Origin: Nostoc sp. PCC 7524
GTDB lineage: Bacteria; Cyanobacteriota; Cyanobacteriia; Cyanobacteriales; Nostocaceae
Reading direction: 5' to 3'
DNA: 64,000 nucleotides
NCBI RefSeq assembly: GCF_000316645.1
Contig: NC_019684.1
Coordinates: forward strand, 5,777,501-5,841,500
Shown here: in pieces, positions 7,081-16,062 of the stretch
Layout: every line of letters begins with the position of its first letter
How positions within the stretch are numbered: position 1 is the first letter of the stretch
Program-made: the position numbers and the translations under genes
Notes under the pieces: generated by a model
Databases searched by the model: none
Seen by the model: the letters and a program-made list of their open reading frames with translations, nothing else
What the model was told of the DNA's origin: nothing

Positions 7081-9786
7081 CTACAGCAAAGTATTAATCA
7101 CAGAATTAGATGCTATGCCATTTTGGTTATCTACAATGGTGGTGTGTGTATTTTGTTGTTGTATCTCTTCTTGAACTACTCCGCGTAGCTTAATCAGTTT
7201 AATAGCACGGCTGACGCTTTCTGGCAGAATTACCACCAAACCATTAGCAGGAGCCATATCTAAGCCTCGGTTAATGGCTGTTGTTTCATCCAAAATTGAT
7301 TCATAACGAGCATCGGGCTTGACTTGGGTGATCCCTTTGGTAATCAAGTCGGAGGCTGATCCCCTTGCTCTTCCCCTGGTATCGTCATCTTCTTTAACGA
7401 TGATATAGTCAAAAATCTCTGCCGCTAGTTTACCCAATGTGACAAAATCTTCGTCGCGGCGATCGCCTGGGCCACCCACTACACCAATTCGCTCTCCGGT
7501 TGTCCAATTGCGGACAAAAGACCCTAAAGCTTCATAACTAGCTGGGTTATGGGCGTAGTCCACCAAGGCGTGGTAGTTGCCTAAATTAAATAAATTCATG
7601 CGTCCCGGTGTTTGACTCACGGAAGCGCGGAATGTCCTTAAGCCAGCGCGAATTTGCTCTATGCTAACGTTCTGCACAAAGGCTGCCAAACTCGCGGCTA
7701 AAGCGTTAGCAATCATGAACGGCGCACGTCCACCCATTGTCAGGGGTATGGCTTCAGCCCTTTCGATGCGATGTGTCCAATCGCCTTTGACAATCGACAG
7801 ATAGCCATTTTCATAAACAGCTGCTACTCCTCCCTTCTGGATGTGCTTTCGCACTAATTCCGAGTCGGGGTTCATGGTGAAGTAGGCAATATTCGCTTTA
7901 GTTTTTTCTGCCATGGCGGCGACACGGCGATCGTCGGCGTTCAGAACCGCATAACCATCAGGATATATAGCTTCGGCAACTACACTCTTGAGGTGGGCTA
8001 ACTGGTCAATAGTATCTATATCACCTATACCTAAGTGGTCGGCGGCAACATTTAACACTACACCGACATTGGCAGCTTCAAAACCCAAACCAGAACGGAG
8101 TATTCCGCCACGGGCTGTTTCTAATACTGCTACTTCTACTGTGGGGTCTTGCAGGATGACATGGGCGCTTTGGGGGCCTGTGTTGTCTCCCGATTCCACT
8201 AAGAAATCACCGATATATGTACCGTCTGTGGTAGTATAGCCTACCACTTTACCTGTTTGCTTATAGATATGAGCTAACAGGCGGGTTGTGGTGGTTTTGC
8301 CATTGGTGCCTGTGACGCTGAGGATGGGAACACGGCTGGATTGTTCATGGGGAAATAACATATCCATAACCGCACCGGCGACGTTGCGAGGAATCCCTTG
8401 ACTGGGGGCAACGTGCATTCTAAAGCCGGGGGCAGCGTTCACTTCCACAATCACACCGTCTACTTCCCGTAAAGGACGACTGATATCTGTAGTTACGATA
8501 TCTAATCCAGCAATATCTAAACCAATAATTTTAACTACCCTTTGGGCTAACCAAATATTTTCCGGGTGAATTTCGTCAGTCCGGTCTACGGCGATACCAC
8601 CTGTACTTAAATTAGCGGTTGCCTTTAAATAACAAATTGTGCCTTTGGGTGGCACGCTGTTGAGGGTGTAACCTTGCCGTTCTAGTAATTGGTAGCTAGT
8701 GCGGTCAAGTTCGATTTTGGTGAGGACGTTATCATGACCCTCGCCACGATTGGGGTCTTTGTTGGTTTCCTCAATCAGTTCTGCGATCGTGGCTCTACCA
8801 TCACCCACTACATGAGCTGGCACACGTTCGGCGACTGCCACTACCTTACCATCTACCACCAGCACCCTGTGATCGCGCCCAACGTAATACCGCTCAACTA
8901 TGATGGAGCGGGAAACTTGCCTGGCTGCTTCGTAGGCAGATTCAGCTTCTTCCCAATTTCTGATATCGATTGTAATACCGCGGCCATGATTACCATCTAG
9001 CGGCTTAATCACTATGGGATAACCACCAACGTATTCAATGGCTTCTTCCAAATCATCCAAGAAATTAATGACTGTACCCCTAGGTACTGGTACACCAGAT
9101 GCGGCTAAGATGCGTTTGGTAGCTTCCTTATCACAAGCTAGTTCTACGCCTAATATCCCAGTCTTTTGGGTCATGGTAGCTTGCATCCGCTTCTGATTCA
9201 CGCCATAGCCTAGCTGAATCAAAAAGCGTGCGCCCAGCTGCATCCAGGGGATACCTCGTTTCTCTGCTTCTTTGACAATTGCTTCTGTTGAAGGGCCCAA
9301 GGAAGCATCACGCCATAAGTCTTTTAGGTCTTGTATATCTTGCTCTAGTTCTGCCTTGGGATATCGGCCACGATCAACGATACTTTGGCACAACCTGACG
9401 GCGGCTCTGCCAGCATAGCGTCCCGCTTCTTCGTTCAAATACTCAATCACCACCTGGTAAATTCCAGGGGTGGCAGTTTCACGGGTGCGACCAAAGCCTA
9501 CGTGCATTCCTGCCAATTCTTGGAGTTCTAGGGCTACGTGTTCCACAATGTGACCCATCATGGTGCCTTCTCGCACTCTCATTAGGAAACCACCACGACA
9601 GCCAGGCGAGCAATAGTGACCCTCCAGACTTGGCAGCGCCTCTACTAATCCTTCATAAAAACCGGGGATTTCATTTGAGGGTGTCTCGGCAAGGTTCTCT
9701 AAGTCGAGGCGCATGACGATCAGCTTGTGGCGTCGAATGCTCCAGTAGTTTGGGCCGCGTAAGGTCTGGATCTTGAGGATTCTCAT
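7081..9786 (-). CDS. cphA: Cyanophycin synthetase
   Basis: Builds cyanophycin (multi-L-arginyl-poly-L-aspartate) from Asp, Arg and ATP without a ribosome. The start at ATG 9786 (MRILKIQTLRGPNYWS) gives 901 residues, the usual length; an upstream ATG at 9816 would add ten. The N-terminal cyanophycin-specific domain covers about 1-160. An ATP-grasp domain adds Asp to the chain (about 220-480; DGNHGRGI and FRMHVAP blocks). A Mur-ligase-like domain with P-loop VTGTNGKTTTTRL near residue 490 adds Arg. The gene follows cphB by 170 bp on the same strand. From memory this order matches the heterocyst-enriched cphBA1 operon of Anabaena. Confidence 0.97.
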   Translation of the reverse strand: MRILKIQTLRGPNYWSIRRHKLIVMRLDLENLAETPSNEIPGFYEGLVEALPSLEGHYCSPGCRGGFLMRVREGTMMGHIVEHVALELQELAGMHVGFGRTRETATPGIYQVVIEYLNEEAGRYAGRAAVRLCQSIVDRGRYPKAELEQDIQDLKDLWRDASLGPSTEAIVKEAEKRGIPWMQLGARFLIQLGYGVNQKRMQATMTQKTGILGVELACDKEATKRILAASGVPVPRGTVINFLDDLEEAIEYVGGYPIVIKPLDGNHGRGITIDIRNWEEAESAYEAARQVSRSIIVERYYVGRDHRVLVVDGKVVAVAERVPAHVVGDGRATIAELIEETNKDPNRGEGHDNVLTKIELDRTSYQLLERQGYTLNSVPPKGTICYLKATANLSTGGIAVDRTDEIHPENIWLAQRVVKIIGLDIAGLDIVTTDISRPLREVDGVIVEVNAAPGFRMHVAPSQGIPRNVAGAVMDMLFPHEQSSRVPILSVTGTNGKTTTTRLLAHIYKQTGKVVGYTTTDGTYIGDFLVESGDNTGPQSAHVILQDPTVEVAVLETARGGILRSGLGFEAANVGVVLNVAADHLGIGDIDTIDQLAHLKSVVAEAIYPDGYAVLNADDRRVAAMAEKTKANIAYFTMNPDSELVRKHIQKGGVAAVYENGYLSIVKGDWTHRIERAEAIPLTMGGRAPFMIANALAASLAAFVQNVSIEQIRAGLRTFRASVSQTPGRMNLFNLGNYHALVDYAHNPASYEALGSFVRNWTTGERIGVVGGPGDRRDEDFVTLGKLAAEIFDYIIVKEDDDTRGRARGSASDLITKGITQVKPDARYESILDETTAINRGLDMAPANGLVVILPESVSRAIKLIKLRGVVQEEIQQQNTHTTIVDNQNGIASNSVINTLL

Positions 9787-9956
9787 GGGAATAGGTAGAT
9801 GGAGATTCGGAACCAAAATTCTAGTTTCTTACTGGAATTGACCGCTAAACTGTTCATAAAAAACAGTTTTTTCTTTTTACATGGTATTGCTCAGATTTTT
9901 CTACAGCAAAGAATAATTGACGATCAATTCAGTCTAACCTCAGATACTCTATTCCG

Positions 9957-10820
9957 TCAGCTGGAGATGCGGTGTACCGCAGGCAATACAGTCCTTTGGT
10001 AGAGGTGAAAGCGATCGCCATAGCTGAGGATATGCAGACGTAAGTTATGCACGGTCAAAGGTTCATTAGCGCCAACGTGGGGTTCGTTGGTATGGGTGAC
10101 TTCGGTGGGATCGACAACGGTGACACTGCCTTTACCCATGACTTGTAGCCAACCATCACGCTCAAATACAGCACAAGTATCTTCATCAATGCCAATACCC
10201 AGGCGATCGGGGTGAGCTGCGATCGCACTAATCAAACGCCCCATCCGATTCCGGTTGTGGAAGTGTTGATCAACAATCACTTCGGGAATTAATCCCAAAC
10301 CAGTTGCCATATCCACCAAAGAACGATTTGGTGTTTCTCCACTACCGCCACCAGCAATCATGTGATGCCCCATAACTGCTGCTCCAGCACTTGTGCCTGC
10401 TAGAGTCATATGCCCCGCTCTGACTCGCCGCCGGATTATTTCCATCGCCGATGTATCTGACAATACACCACACAGGCGCAGTTGATCTCCTCCAGTTAAA
10501 AACACCCCACTACAGTCTTCTAGGGATGCTTTCACATGGGCAGCTTCACACTGTTCCCGCTCCCGGATGTCTAAAATCTCGACCTTTTCAGCACCCATTT
10601 CTTCAAAAATGCGGATATACCGGCCGCCAATAATCGCGGGTTCGCGGGAGGCGGATGGAATAATTGTAATATAGGCCTTGCTTGCACCAGATCGTCCAAA
10701 AAAAGTTCTGAGGATTTCGCGTCCATGAACTTTATCTTCTGCGCCTCCGATTACCATCACGGCGGTTTTAGTTGCTTGGGGTGTCCTCATTTCCAGCGAT
10801 TTAGCTTTTAATTCCGGCAT
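9957..10820 (-). CDS. cphB: Cyanophycinase (peptidase family S51)
   Basis: An exo-acting serine hydrolase that cuts cyanophycin into beta-Asp-Arg dipeptides, the first step of polymer mobilisation in the cytosol. The nucleophile serine is in LAGTSAGAAVMG; other conserved S51 segments are GGAEDK and FLTGGDQLRLCG. The start chosen is ATG 10820 (MPELKAKSLEMR, 287 residues) because AGGAGA lies 7-8 bases upstream; an in-frame ATG at 10904 would add 28 residues of unlikely composition. It is the first gene of a cphB-cphA operon with a 170-bp spacer. The 560-bp upstream region holds an NtcA-like site. Confidence 0.96.
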   Translation of the reverse strand: MPELKAKSLEMRTPQATKTAVMVIGGAEDKVHGREILRTFFGRSGASKAYITIIPSASREPAIIGGRYIRIFEEMGAEKVEILDIREREQCEAAHVKASLEDCSGVFLTGGDQLRLCGVLSDTSAMEIIRRRVRAGHMTLAGTSAGAAVMGHHMIAGGGSGETPNRSLVDMATGLGLIPEVIVDQHFHNRNRMGRLISAIAAHPDRLGIGIDEDTCAVFERDGWLQVMGKGSVTVVDPTEVTHTNEPHVGANEPLTVHNLRLHILSYGDRFHLYQRTVLPAVHRISS

Positions 10821-11382
10821 TGTGTTTCTCCTGTCAACAACTTCAGGAGCCATCGCCTTGGACGGGTTTTCCGGCTTGTGGCGAATGGCGTGTGAATTTA
10901 ACAAGGGTTATTAGCCTGATGATTCCTGCACTTTGCTTTTTGGGAGAGGACACTGCAATAGACGCACAAGAAGCCTCATTTTTTCTGGTGTTCTTTGCCG
11001 TTCCTCAAAGCCAGCGCCTTGTTTTTCACCTGTCCACTTTTTCCAGACTGGCTCAATCATGCAGGAGGGATAGTCCCTCTGGCGTTAGGGATTAGGTTTC
11101 CCCTCTGGATTTGGAGTGAGCAGGTCTTTACACACATTTTCTGAGGCTGGCCTGATGCATCCTGGAAGTTGTTAACCCAGATTATTTATTTAAATGTAGT
11201 TGTGACAATATTTAAACATAAATTAAGTAACTAGAAAAACTTTTGAGTCTAACCAAAATCAATAGTTCCGGTACTTTTAGATACTATTGATAAAGCTTAT
11301 ATGTAGTTTTACCCTACTATATTGCTGCTTGTGTTTGATAGACATTCAAATTTAAGATTAGTGTTCTTGAATACGAAATACT
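10821..11382. other. Divergent promoter region between cphB and trmD (560 bp)
   Basis: No convincing coding frame. The half nearer cphB is moderately GC-rich; the half nearer trmD is AT-rich. It should contain the promoters of both cphBA and trmD-ispF. It carries one GTA-N8-TAC palindrome, listed separately. Confidence 0.6.
11271..11284. promoter_or_regulatory. Candidate NtcA-binding site (GTA-N8-TAC)
   Basis: GTACTTTTAGATAC matches the NtcA consensus. Read toward cphB, a TAGACT (-10 form TAnnnT) begins 20 bases after it, slightly short of the usual 20-24 base spacing. Read toward trmD there is no well-spaced -10. NtcA control of cyanophycin genes is established in Anabaena, so the direction toward cphBA is favoured. 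The site lies about 450 bp from the cphB start, implying a long leader. Confidence 0.4.
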
Positions 11383-12108
11383 GTGCGCTTTGATATAGTT
11401 ACACTTTTTCCTGACTGTTTTACCTCAGTTCTCAGTTCTGGTTTACTGGGTAAAGCCCTAGCCAAGCAAATTGCTCAAGTACATCTGATTAATCCCAGAG
11501 AGTTTACTAGCGATAAACACCGTAAGGTAGATGACGAACCCTATGGTGGTGGTGTGGGGATGCTGATGAAGCCTGAACCAATTTTTCAGGCTGTGGAGTC
11601 CCTGCCGATTCTACCCCGCCGAGAAGTCATTTTAATGAGTCCTCAAGGTCAAACCATCAATCAACCCTTGCTGCGAGAATTAGCCACCAATTACGAACAA
11701 TTAGTAGTGATCTGTGGGCATTATGAAGGGGTGGATGAGAGGGTACTACATTTAGTCACCCGCGAAGTGTCTTTAGGGGACTTCATTCTTACAGGGGGAG
11801 AAATTCCGGCAATGGCCTTGATTAACGGTGTAGTGAGACTGCTACCAGGAACTGTGGCCAAAACAGAGTCGCTGACAGCCGAAAGTTTTGAGGAGGGGTT
11901 ATTGGATTATCCCCAATACACTCGTCCGGCCAACTTTCGCGGCTGGAAAGTGCCTGATGTCTTGTTATCAGGAAATCATGCAGCGATCGCCAAATGGCGT
12001 TACGAGCAGCAAATTCAAAGAACCAGCGATCGCCGTCCCGATTTGCTCTCAAAATGGCAACAGGAGAAGAAGCAGAGGGAGCAGGGGAGCAGGGGAGCAG
12101 GGGAGTAG
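11383..12108 (+). CDS. trmD: tRNA (guanine-N1)-methyltransferase TrmD
   Basis: Methylates G37 of tRNAs reading CNN codons, preventing +1 frameshifts, using SAM bound in a trefoil knot. Signature segments are KVDDEPYGGGVGMLM, LMSPQGQ, CGHYEGVDERV and GDFILTGGE. It starts at GTG 11383. The core ends near DLLSKWQQEKKQ; the last roughly ten residues (EQGSRGAGE) are encoded by a GGGGAGCA tandem repeat, so the repeat has crept into the reading frame. ispF follows 50 bp later on the same strand. Confidence 0.96.
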   Translation: MRFDIVTLFPDCFTSVLSSGLLGKALAKQIAQVHLINPREFTSDKHRKVDDEPYGGGVGMLMKPEPIFQAVESLPILPRREVILMSPQGQTINQPLLRELATNYEQLVVICGHYEGVDERVLHLVTREVSLGDFILTGGEIPAMALINGVVRLLPGTVAKTESLTAESFEEGLLDYPQYTRPANFRGWKVPDVLLSGNHAAIAKWRYEQQIQRTSDRRPDLLSKWQQEKKQREQGSRGAGE

Positions 12109-12158
12109 GGGAGATGAGGAAGAATAACTATTACCTACTAAACTAATGACTAATAACT

Positions 12159-12641
12159 ATGAACATCAGAATTGGTAACGGCTACGATATTCATCGCTTG
12201 GTGAGCGATCGCGCTCTGATTTTAGGGGGTGTACACATTCCCCATGAACTAGGTTTGTTGGGACATAGTGATGCGGATGTCCTCACCCACGCCATTATGG
12301 ACGCTATGCTGGGGGCTTTGTCCTTGGGAGATATTGGCCATTATTTTCCTCCCACTGATCCCCAATGGGCAGGGGCAGATAGTTTAGTTTTATTAAGTCA
12401 AGTCCATCAGCTAATTCGCAATCAAAGTTGGCAAATAGGCAATATTGACTCGGTGGTAGTTGCAGAACGTCCTAAGTTGAAGCCCCATATTAAAACAATG
12501 CGTGACAAAATAGCAGGTGTTTTAGAACTACAACCAAATCAAGTAGGTATTAAAGCCACTACCAATGAAAAATTAGGCCCTGTGGGACGAGAAGAAGGTA
12601 TCTGTGCTTATGCTGTAGTCTTGCTGGTAGCTACTAATTAA
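12159..12641 (+). CDS. ispF: 2-C-methyl-D-erythritol 2,4-cyclodiphosphate synthase (IspF)
   Basis: Fifth enzyme of the MEP isoprenoid pathway, converting CDP-ME 2-phosphate to MEcPP and CMP; it feeds carotenoid, chlorophyll phytyl and quinone synthesis. Zinc ligands are Asp10, His12 and His44 ([20 protein letters not shown]), and the C-terminal block is [17 protein letters not shown]. The 160-residue length is standard. It starts at ATG 12159, just after a short tandem repeat, and may be transcribed with trmD. Confidence 0.97.
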   Translation: MNIRIGNGYDIHRLVSDRALILGGVHIPHELGLLGHSDADVLTHAIMDAMLGALSLGDIGHYFPPTDPQWAGADSLVLLSQVHQLIRNQSWQIGNIDSVVVAERPKLKPHIKTMRDKIAGVLELQPNQVGIKATTNEKLGPVGREEGICAYAVVLLVATN

Positions 12642-12921
12642 ATTGATGCTGTCAGAAGACAAGCAAAAAAAATCAATATAGTAAATCCCAATTACATCGA
12701 GGTACACCCTAGCCCCTAGTCTCAACTAGATTTACCTCACTAAACGGGAAACACTATAGGAATCCGGTTTGATTACTGAAATGATTTGCGTAGGTAGGCA
12801 ATAGGCAATAGGCAATAGGCAATAGAAAAGAAGGGGGGTAGGGGTATACTGAGTTTTTTTCAAAAATCAAATATGATTCCTATATCAGCATCTAAAGTTC
12901 AATATTATTGCATCTAAAATC
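12642..12921. repeat. Intergenic region with GGCAATA tandem heptamers
   Basis: About four copies of GGCAATA stand near 12795-12822, between ispF and the solute-binding protein gene. I see no RNA gene or open frame. Confidence 0.6.
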
Positions 12922-14709
12922 ATGCAGTTGAAAAATACTATTTTCTCCCTATCTAGACGTTTTTGGATACTCATTATTCTGGCTTTATTTACAGCAGTAA
13001 CAGTTGCAGCGTGCAATCCAGCAAACTTCAAAAGTTCCGCAGCACAAACACCCCGATTAGTAACCAGTATTCTCAGCGATCCTAAAACTTTTAACTATGC
13101 TCTAAGTTCAGAAGTTCCCAATGTATTTGGCTTGATTTATGAGGGTTTAATCACCGAAAACTATGAAACTGGTGAAGTCGAGCCAGCGTTAGCAGAGTCT
13201 TGGGAAGTTTCTGATGATAAATTGAAAATTGTGTTTACTCTGCGCGATGCTTTGAAGTGGTCTGATGGTAAGTCCCTCACAGTAGATGATGTGATATTTA
13301 CCTACAATGAGATTTACTTTAATGAAGCCATTCCCACAGATATCCGAGATGTGATGCGGATTGGTGAAAGTCGTAAACTACCAACTGTGAGAAAAGTCGA
13401 TAACCGTCGAGTGGAGTTTACTGTGCCAGAACCATTTGCACCGTTTTTACGAAGTGGTACAGGTGCGCCAATTTTACCAGCCCATGCTTTGAGGGAATCA
13501 GTAAAAACGAAAGATGCTGAGGGCAAGCCAACATTTCTGCAAAAGTGGGGAGTTGATACGCCACCAGATCAAATTGTGGGGAATGGCGCTTATACCATAG
13601 AGCGATATGACACAAGCGAACGTGTAGTTTTTAAACGCAATCCTTATTACTGGCGCAAGGGGCCGAAAGGTGAACAACAGCCTTACATTGAACGCATAGT
13701 GTGGCAAATTGTGGAATCTACAGATACATCCTTGCTGCAATTTCGTTCAGGTGGTTTAGATAGTGTAGGCGTAACACCGGATTATTTTTCTTTGCTGAAG
13801 CTGCAAGAAAAGCAGGGCAATTTCAAAATTTATAATGGTGGACCTGCTGCTGGTACTACTTTTGTCCTCTTCAATTTAAATAAAGGGAAAAGAGACGGTA
13901 AACCGCTTATTGATCCTATTAAATCTCGTTGGTTTAATACTTTAGAATTTCGTCAAGCCGTCGCATATGCAATTGACCGTCAAACCATGATTAATAATAT
14001 CTATCGTGGCTTAGGTCAAACGCAAAATTCACCAATTTCTGTCCAAAGTCCCTATTATCTGTCACCCAAAGAAGGGTTAAAAGTCTACGATTATAATCTT
14101 GACAAAGCCAAGCAACTGTTAATAAAAGCTGGATTTAAGTACAATGATCAAGGACAATTATTAGATGCTCAAGGTAATCGAGTTCGTTTTACATTGCTGA
14201 CCAATGCTGGTAACAAAATCCGTGAGGCCATGGGTTCACAGATTAAACAAGACTTGAGCAAAATCGGGATGCAAGTCGATTTCACCCCCTTAGCATGGAA
14301 TACTTATACAGATAAGCTAGCTAATACCTTAGATTGGGAAGCTTCGATGCTGGGTTTGACTGGTGGACTAGAACCAAATGATGGGGCAAATGTTTGGTCC
14401 CCTGAAGGTGGATTACATATGTTTAATCAAAAACCCCAAGCTGGACAAAAACCGATTGAAGGATGGGAAGTAGCACCTTGGGAAGCGAGAATTGGTGAGT
14501 TATACATTCAAGCGGCAAAAGAGTTAGATGAAGCCAAGCGCAAAGAAATTTATGCGGAGACTCAACGCATCACTCAGGAGAACTTACCATTTATTTACTT
14601 GGTAAATCCCTATGCTTTGTCGGCAGTACGTAATCGCTTTGATGGCATCAAATTTTCAGCTTTAGGTGGTGCTTTCTGGAATCTACATGAAATCAAAATT
14701 GTACAATAG
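12922..14709 (+). CDS. ABC transporter solute-binding lipoprotein, family 5 (peptide/nickel type)
   Basis: A 595-residue periplasmic binding protein of the DppA/OppA/NikA family. A lipoprotein signal (FWILIILALFTAVTVAAC) places the acylated Cys near residue 31. The SBP_bac_5 body follows, with VEPALAESWEVSDDKLKIVF, WSDGKSLTVDDVIFTYNEI and FRQAVAYAIDRQTMINNIY. It would present a short peptide or a chelated metal to an inner-membrane permease, but no permease or ATPase genes are adjacent. larB begins 128 bp downstream on the same strand, leaving nickel delivery open as a possibility; peptide uptake is equally compatible. Confidence 0.9.
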   Translation: MQLKNTIFSLSRRFWILIILALFTAVTVAACNPANFKSSAAQTPRLVTSILSDPKTFNYALSSEVPNVFGLIYEGLITENYETGEVEPALAESWEVSDDKLKIVFTLRDALKWSDGKSLTVDDVIFTYNEIYFNEAIPTDIRDVMRIGESRKLPTVRKVDNRRVEFTVPEPFAPFLRSGTGAPILPAHALRESVKTKDAEGKPTFLQKWGVDTPPDQIVGNGAYTIERYDTSERVVFKRNPYYWRKGPKGEQQPYIERIVWQIVESTDTSLLQFRSGGLDSVGVTPDYFSLLKLQEKQGNFKIYNGGPAAGTTFVLFNLNKGKRDGKPLIDPIKSRWFNTLEFRQAVAYAIDRQTMINNIYRGLGQTQNSPISVQSPYYLSPKEGLKVYDYNLDKAKQLLIKAGFKYNDQGQLLDAQGNRVRFTLLTNAGNKIREAMGSQIKQDLSKIGMQVDFTPLAWNTYTDKLANTLDWEASMLGLTGGLEPNDGANVWSPEGGLHMFNQKPQAGQKPIEGWEVAPWEARIGELYIQAAKELDEAKRKEIYAETQRITQENLPFIYLVNPYALSAVRNRFDGIKFSALGGAFWNLHEIKIVQ

Positions 14710-14837
14710 GGGACTGGGCATAAAAATTCAAAATAGTCTACGACAAGGCTTGCGCCTACAAAATTCAAAATTCAGATTAATACTTCCCTTCGCATCTCTA
14801 CTCCCCTACTCCCCACTCCCTACTCCTTCAAATTCCC

Positions 14838-15626
14838 GTGACTCAACCTGAAACTTTGCGATCGCTCCTAGAGTCCGTCGCCAATGGTAAAGTAAGCCCA
14901 GATATGGCCTTAGACTCACTCAAAGACTTAGCCTATGAACCTGTGGGTGAGTTTGCCAAAATTGATCATCATCGTCATTTAAGAACTGGTTTCCCGGAAG
15001 TAATTTGGGGGCCTGGTAAGACTCCTGAGCAAATTTGGCAAATTATGGAGGTGATGCGTCAGCGTAACCCGGTAGTCATGGCAACCAGGATTGAACCAGC
15101 AACCTACACTGTACTGCAATCTAAGGTCAGAGGTTTACGTTACTACGAGTTGGCACGTATTTGTGCCATTGCTCCCCTACACATCGAACCACAGTTTACA
15201 GGGTTAATTGGTATTCTCTCGGCTGGTACTGCTGACTTACCCGTTGCGGAAGAGGCTGCTATCACGGCTGAACTTTCTGGTTTTCGGGTGCAGCGTCTTT
15301 GGGATGTAGGCGTTGCTGGTATTCACCGTTTACTGAGTAACCGCCATCTCATTGAGTCAGCATCAGTATTAATTGTTGTCGCTGGCATGGAAGGCGCTTT
15401 ACCTAGCGTTGTGGCAGGTTTGGCAGATTGTCCCGTAATTGCCGTACCTACGAGTGTGGGTTATGGTGCGAGTTTTGGCGGATTAGCACCACTATTAACA
15501 ATGCTCAATTCCTGTGCTGCGGGAGTGGGAGTAGTGAATATTGATAACGGTTTTGGTGCAGCTGTGTTAGCAGGGCAAATTTTGCGAACTGCCGAGAAAT
15601 TACGGATGGCATCGGTTAATTCTTGA
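14838..15626 (+). CDS. larB: Nickel-pincer cofactor biosynthesis protein LarB
   Basis: LarB carboxylates and hydrolyses nicotinic acid adenine dinucleotide in the first step of the nickel-pincer nucleotide cofactor used by lactate racemase-type enzymes. The C-terminal half has the PurE-like (AIR carboxylase) fold, with ILSAGTADLPVAEEAA, VVAGMEGALPSVVAGL and PTSVGYGASFGG. It starts at GTG 14838 and has 262 residues, typical of the family. larC, larE and larA are not in this window, so the cofactor's use is unknown here; some cyanobacteria carry lar genes without an obvious racemase. Confidence 0.92.
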   Translation: MTQPETLRSLLESVANGKVSPDMALDSLKDLAYEPVGEFAKIDHHRHLRTGFPEVIWGPGKTPEQIWQIMEVMRQRNPVVMATRIEPATYTVLQSKVRGLRYYELARICAIAPLHIEPQFTGLIGILSAGTADLPVAEEAAITAELSGFRVQRLWDVGVAGIHRLLSNRHLIESASVLIVVAGMEGALPSVVAGLADCPVIAVPTSVGYGASFGGLAPLLTMLNSCAAGVGVVNIDNGFGAAVLAGQILRTAEKLRMASVNS

Positions 15627-15724
15627 GTTATGACATCGAGTGATTGGGGACTGGGAACTGAAGATTGGGTAAATTACTGAGTCTCCAGTCCTCAGTTTCT
15701 AGCCTCTCATTTAATTAACTCAAG

Positions 15725-15931
15725 ATGAACTACTTAAGTGATTTTATATCTCAGGCTGTTTGGCATCTGCCTTTAAATGCAATCTCAATAGCACAAAATG
15801 TTACAGACCCCAATGTGGTAGGTCAGATGCAAAAAACTTGGAATAACTTTGTCCAGACTGGTCAAATCTGGGCATTGTTGATTGGTTTGGTAATTGGCTA
15901 TATCTTCAGAAACCTAACTAAGTACGGTTGA
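15725..15931 (+). CDS. Small single-span membrane protein (68 aa)
   Basis: A 68-residue protein with one clear C-terminal transmembrane segment (IWALLIGLVIGYIFRNLTKY) and an N-terminal part that looks amphipathic (FISQAVWHLPLNAISIAQNV). No family is recognised. It starts with ATG 15725, about 100 bp after larB. Length, start and conserved-looking hydrophobic pattern suggest a real gene, but function and partner are unknown. Confidence 0.6.
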   Translation: MNYLSDFISQAVWHLPLNAISIAQNVTDPNVVGQMQKTWNNFVQTGQIWALLIGLVIGYIFRNLTKYG

Positions 15932-16062
15932 CAGAGGTAGGGTGTAGGAAGTACGGAGTAAGGATTAGGAATCAGCAGGGTAGCACAGGAGCAGAGGAGA
16001 ATAATATTCTCTATGCCCAATCCCCAGTCCCTAATCCCTAGTCCCCAATACCCAATATTTCT

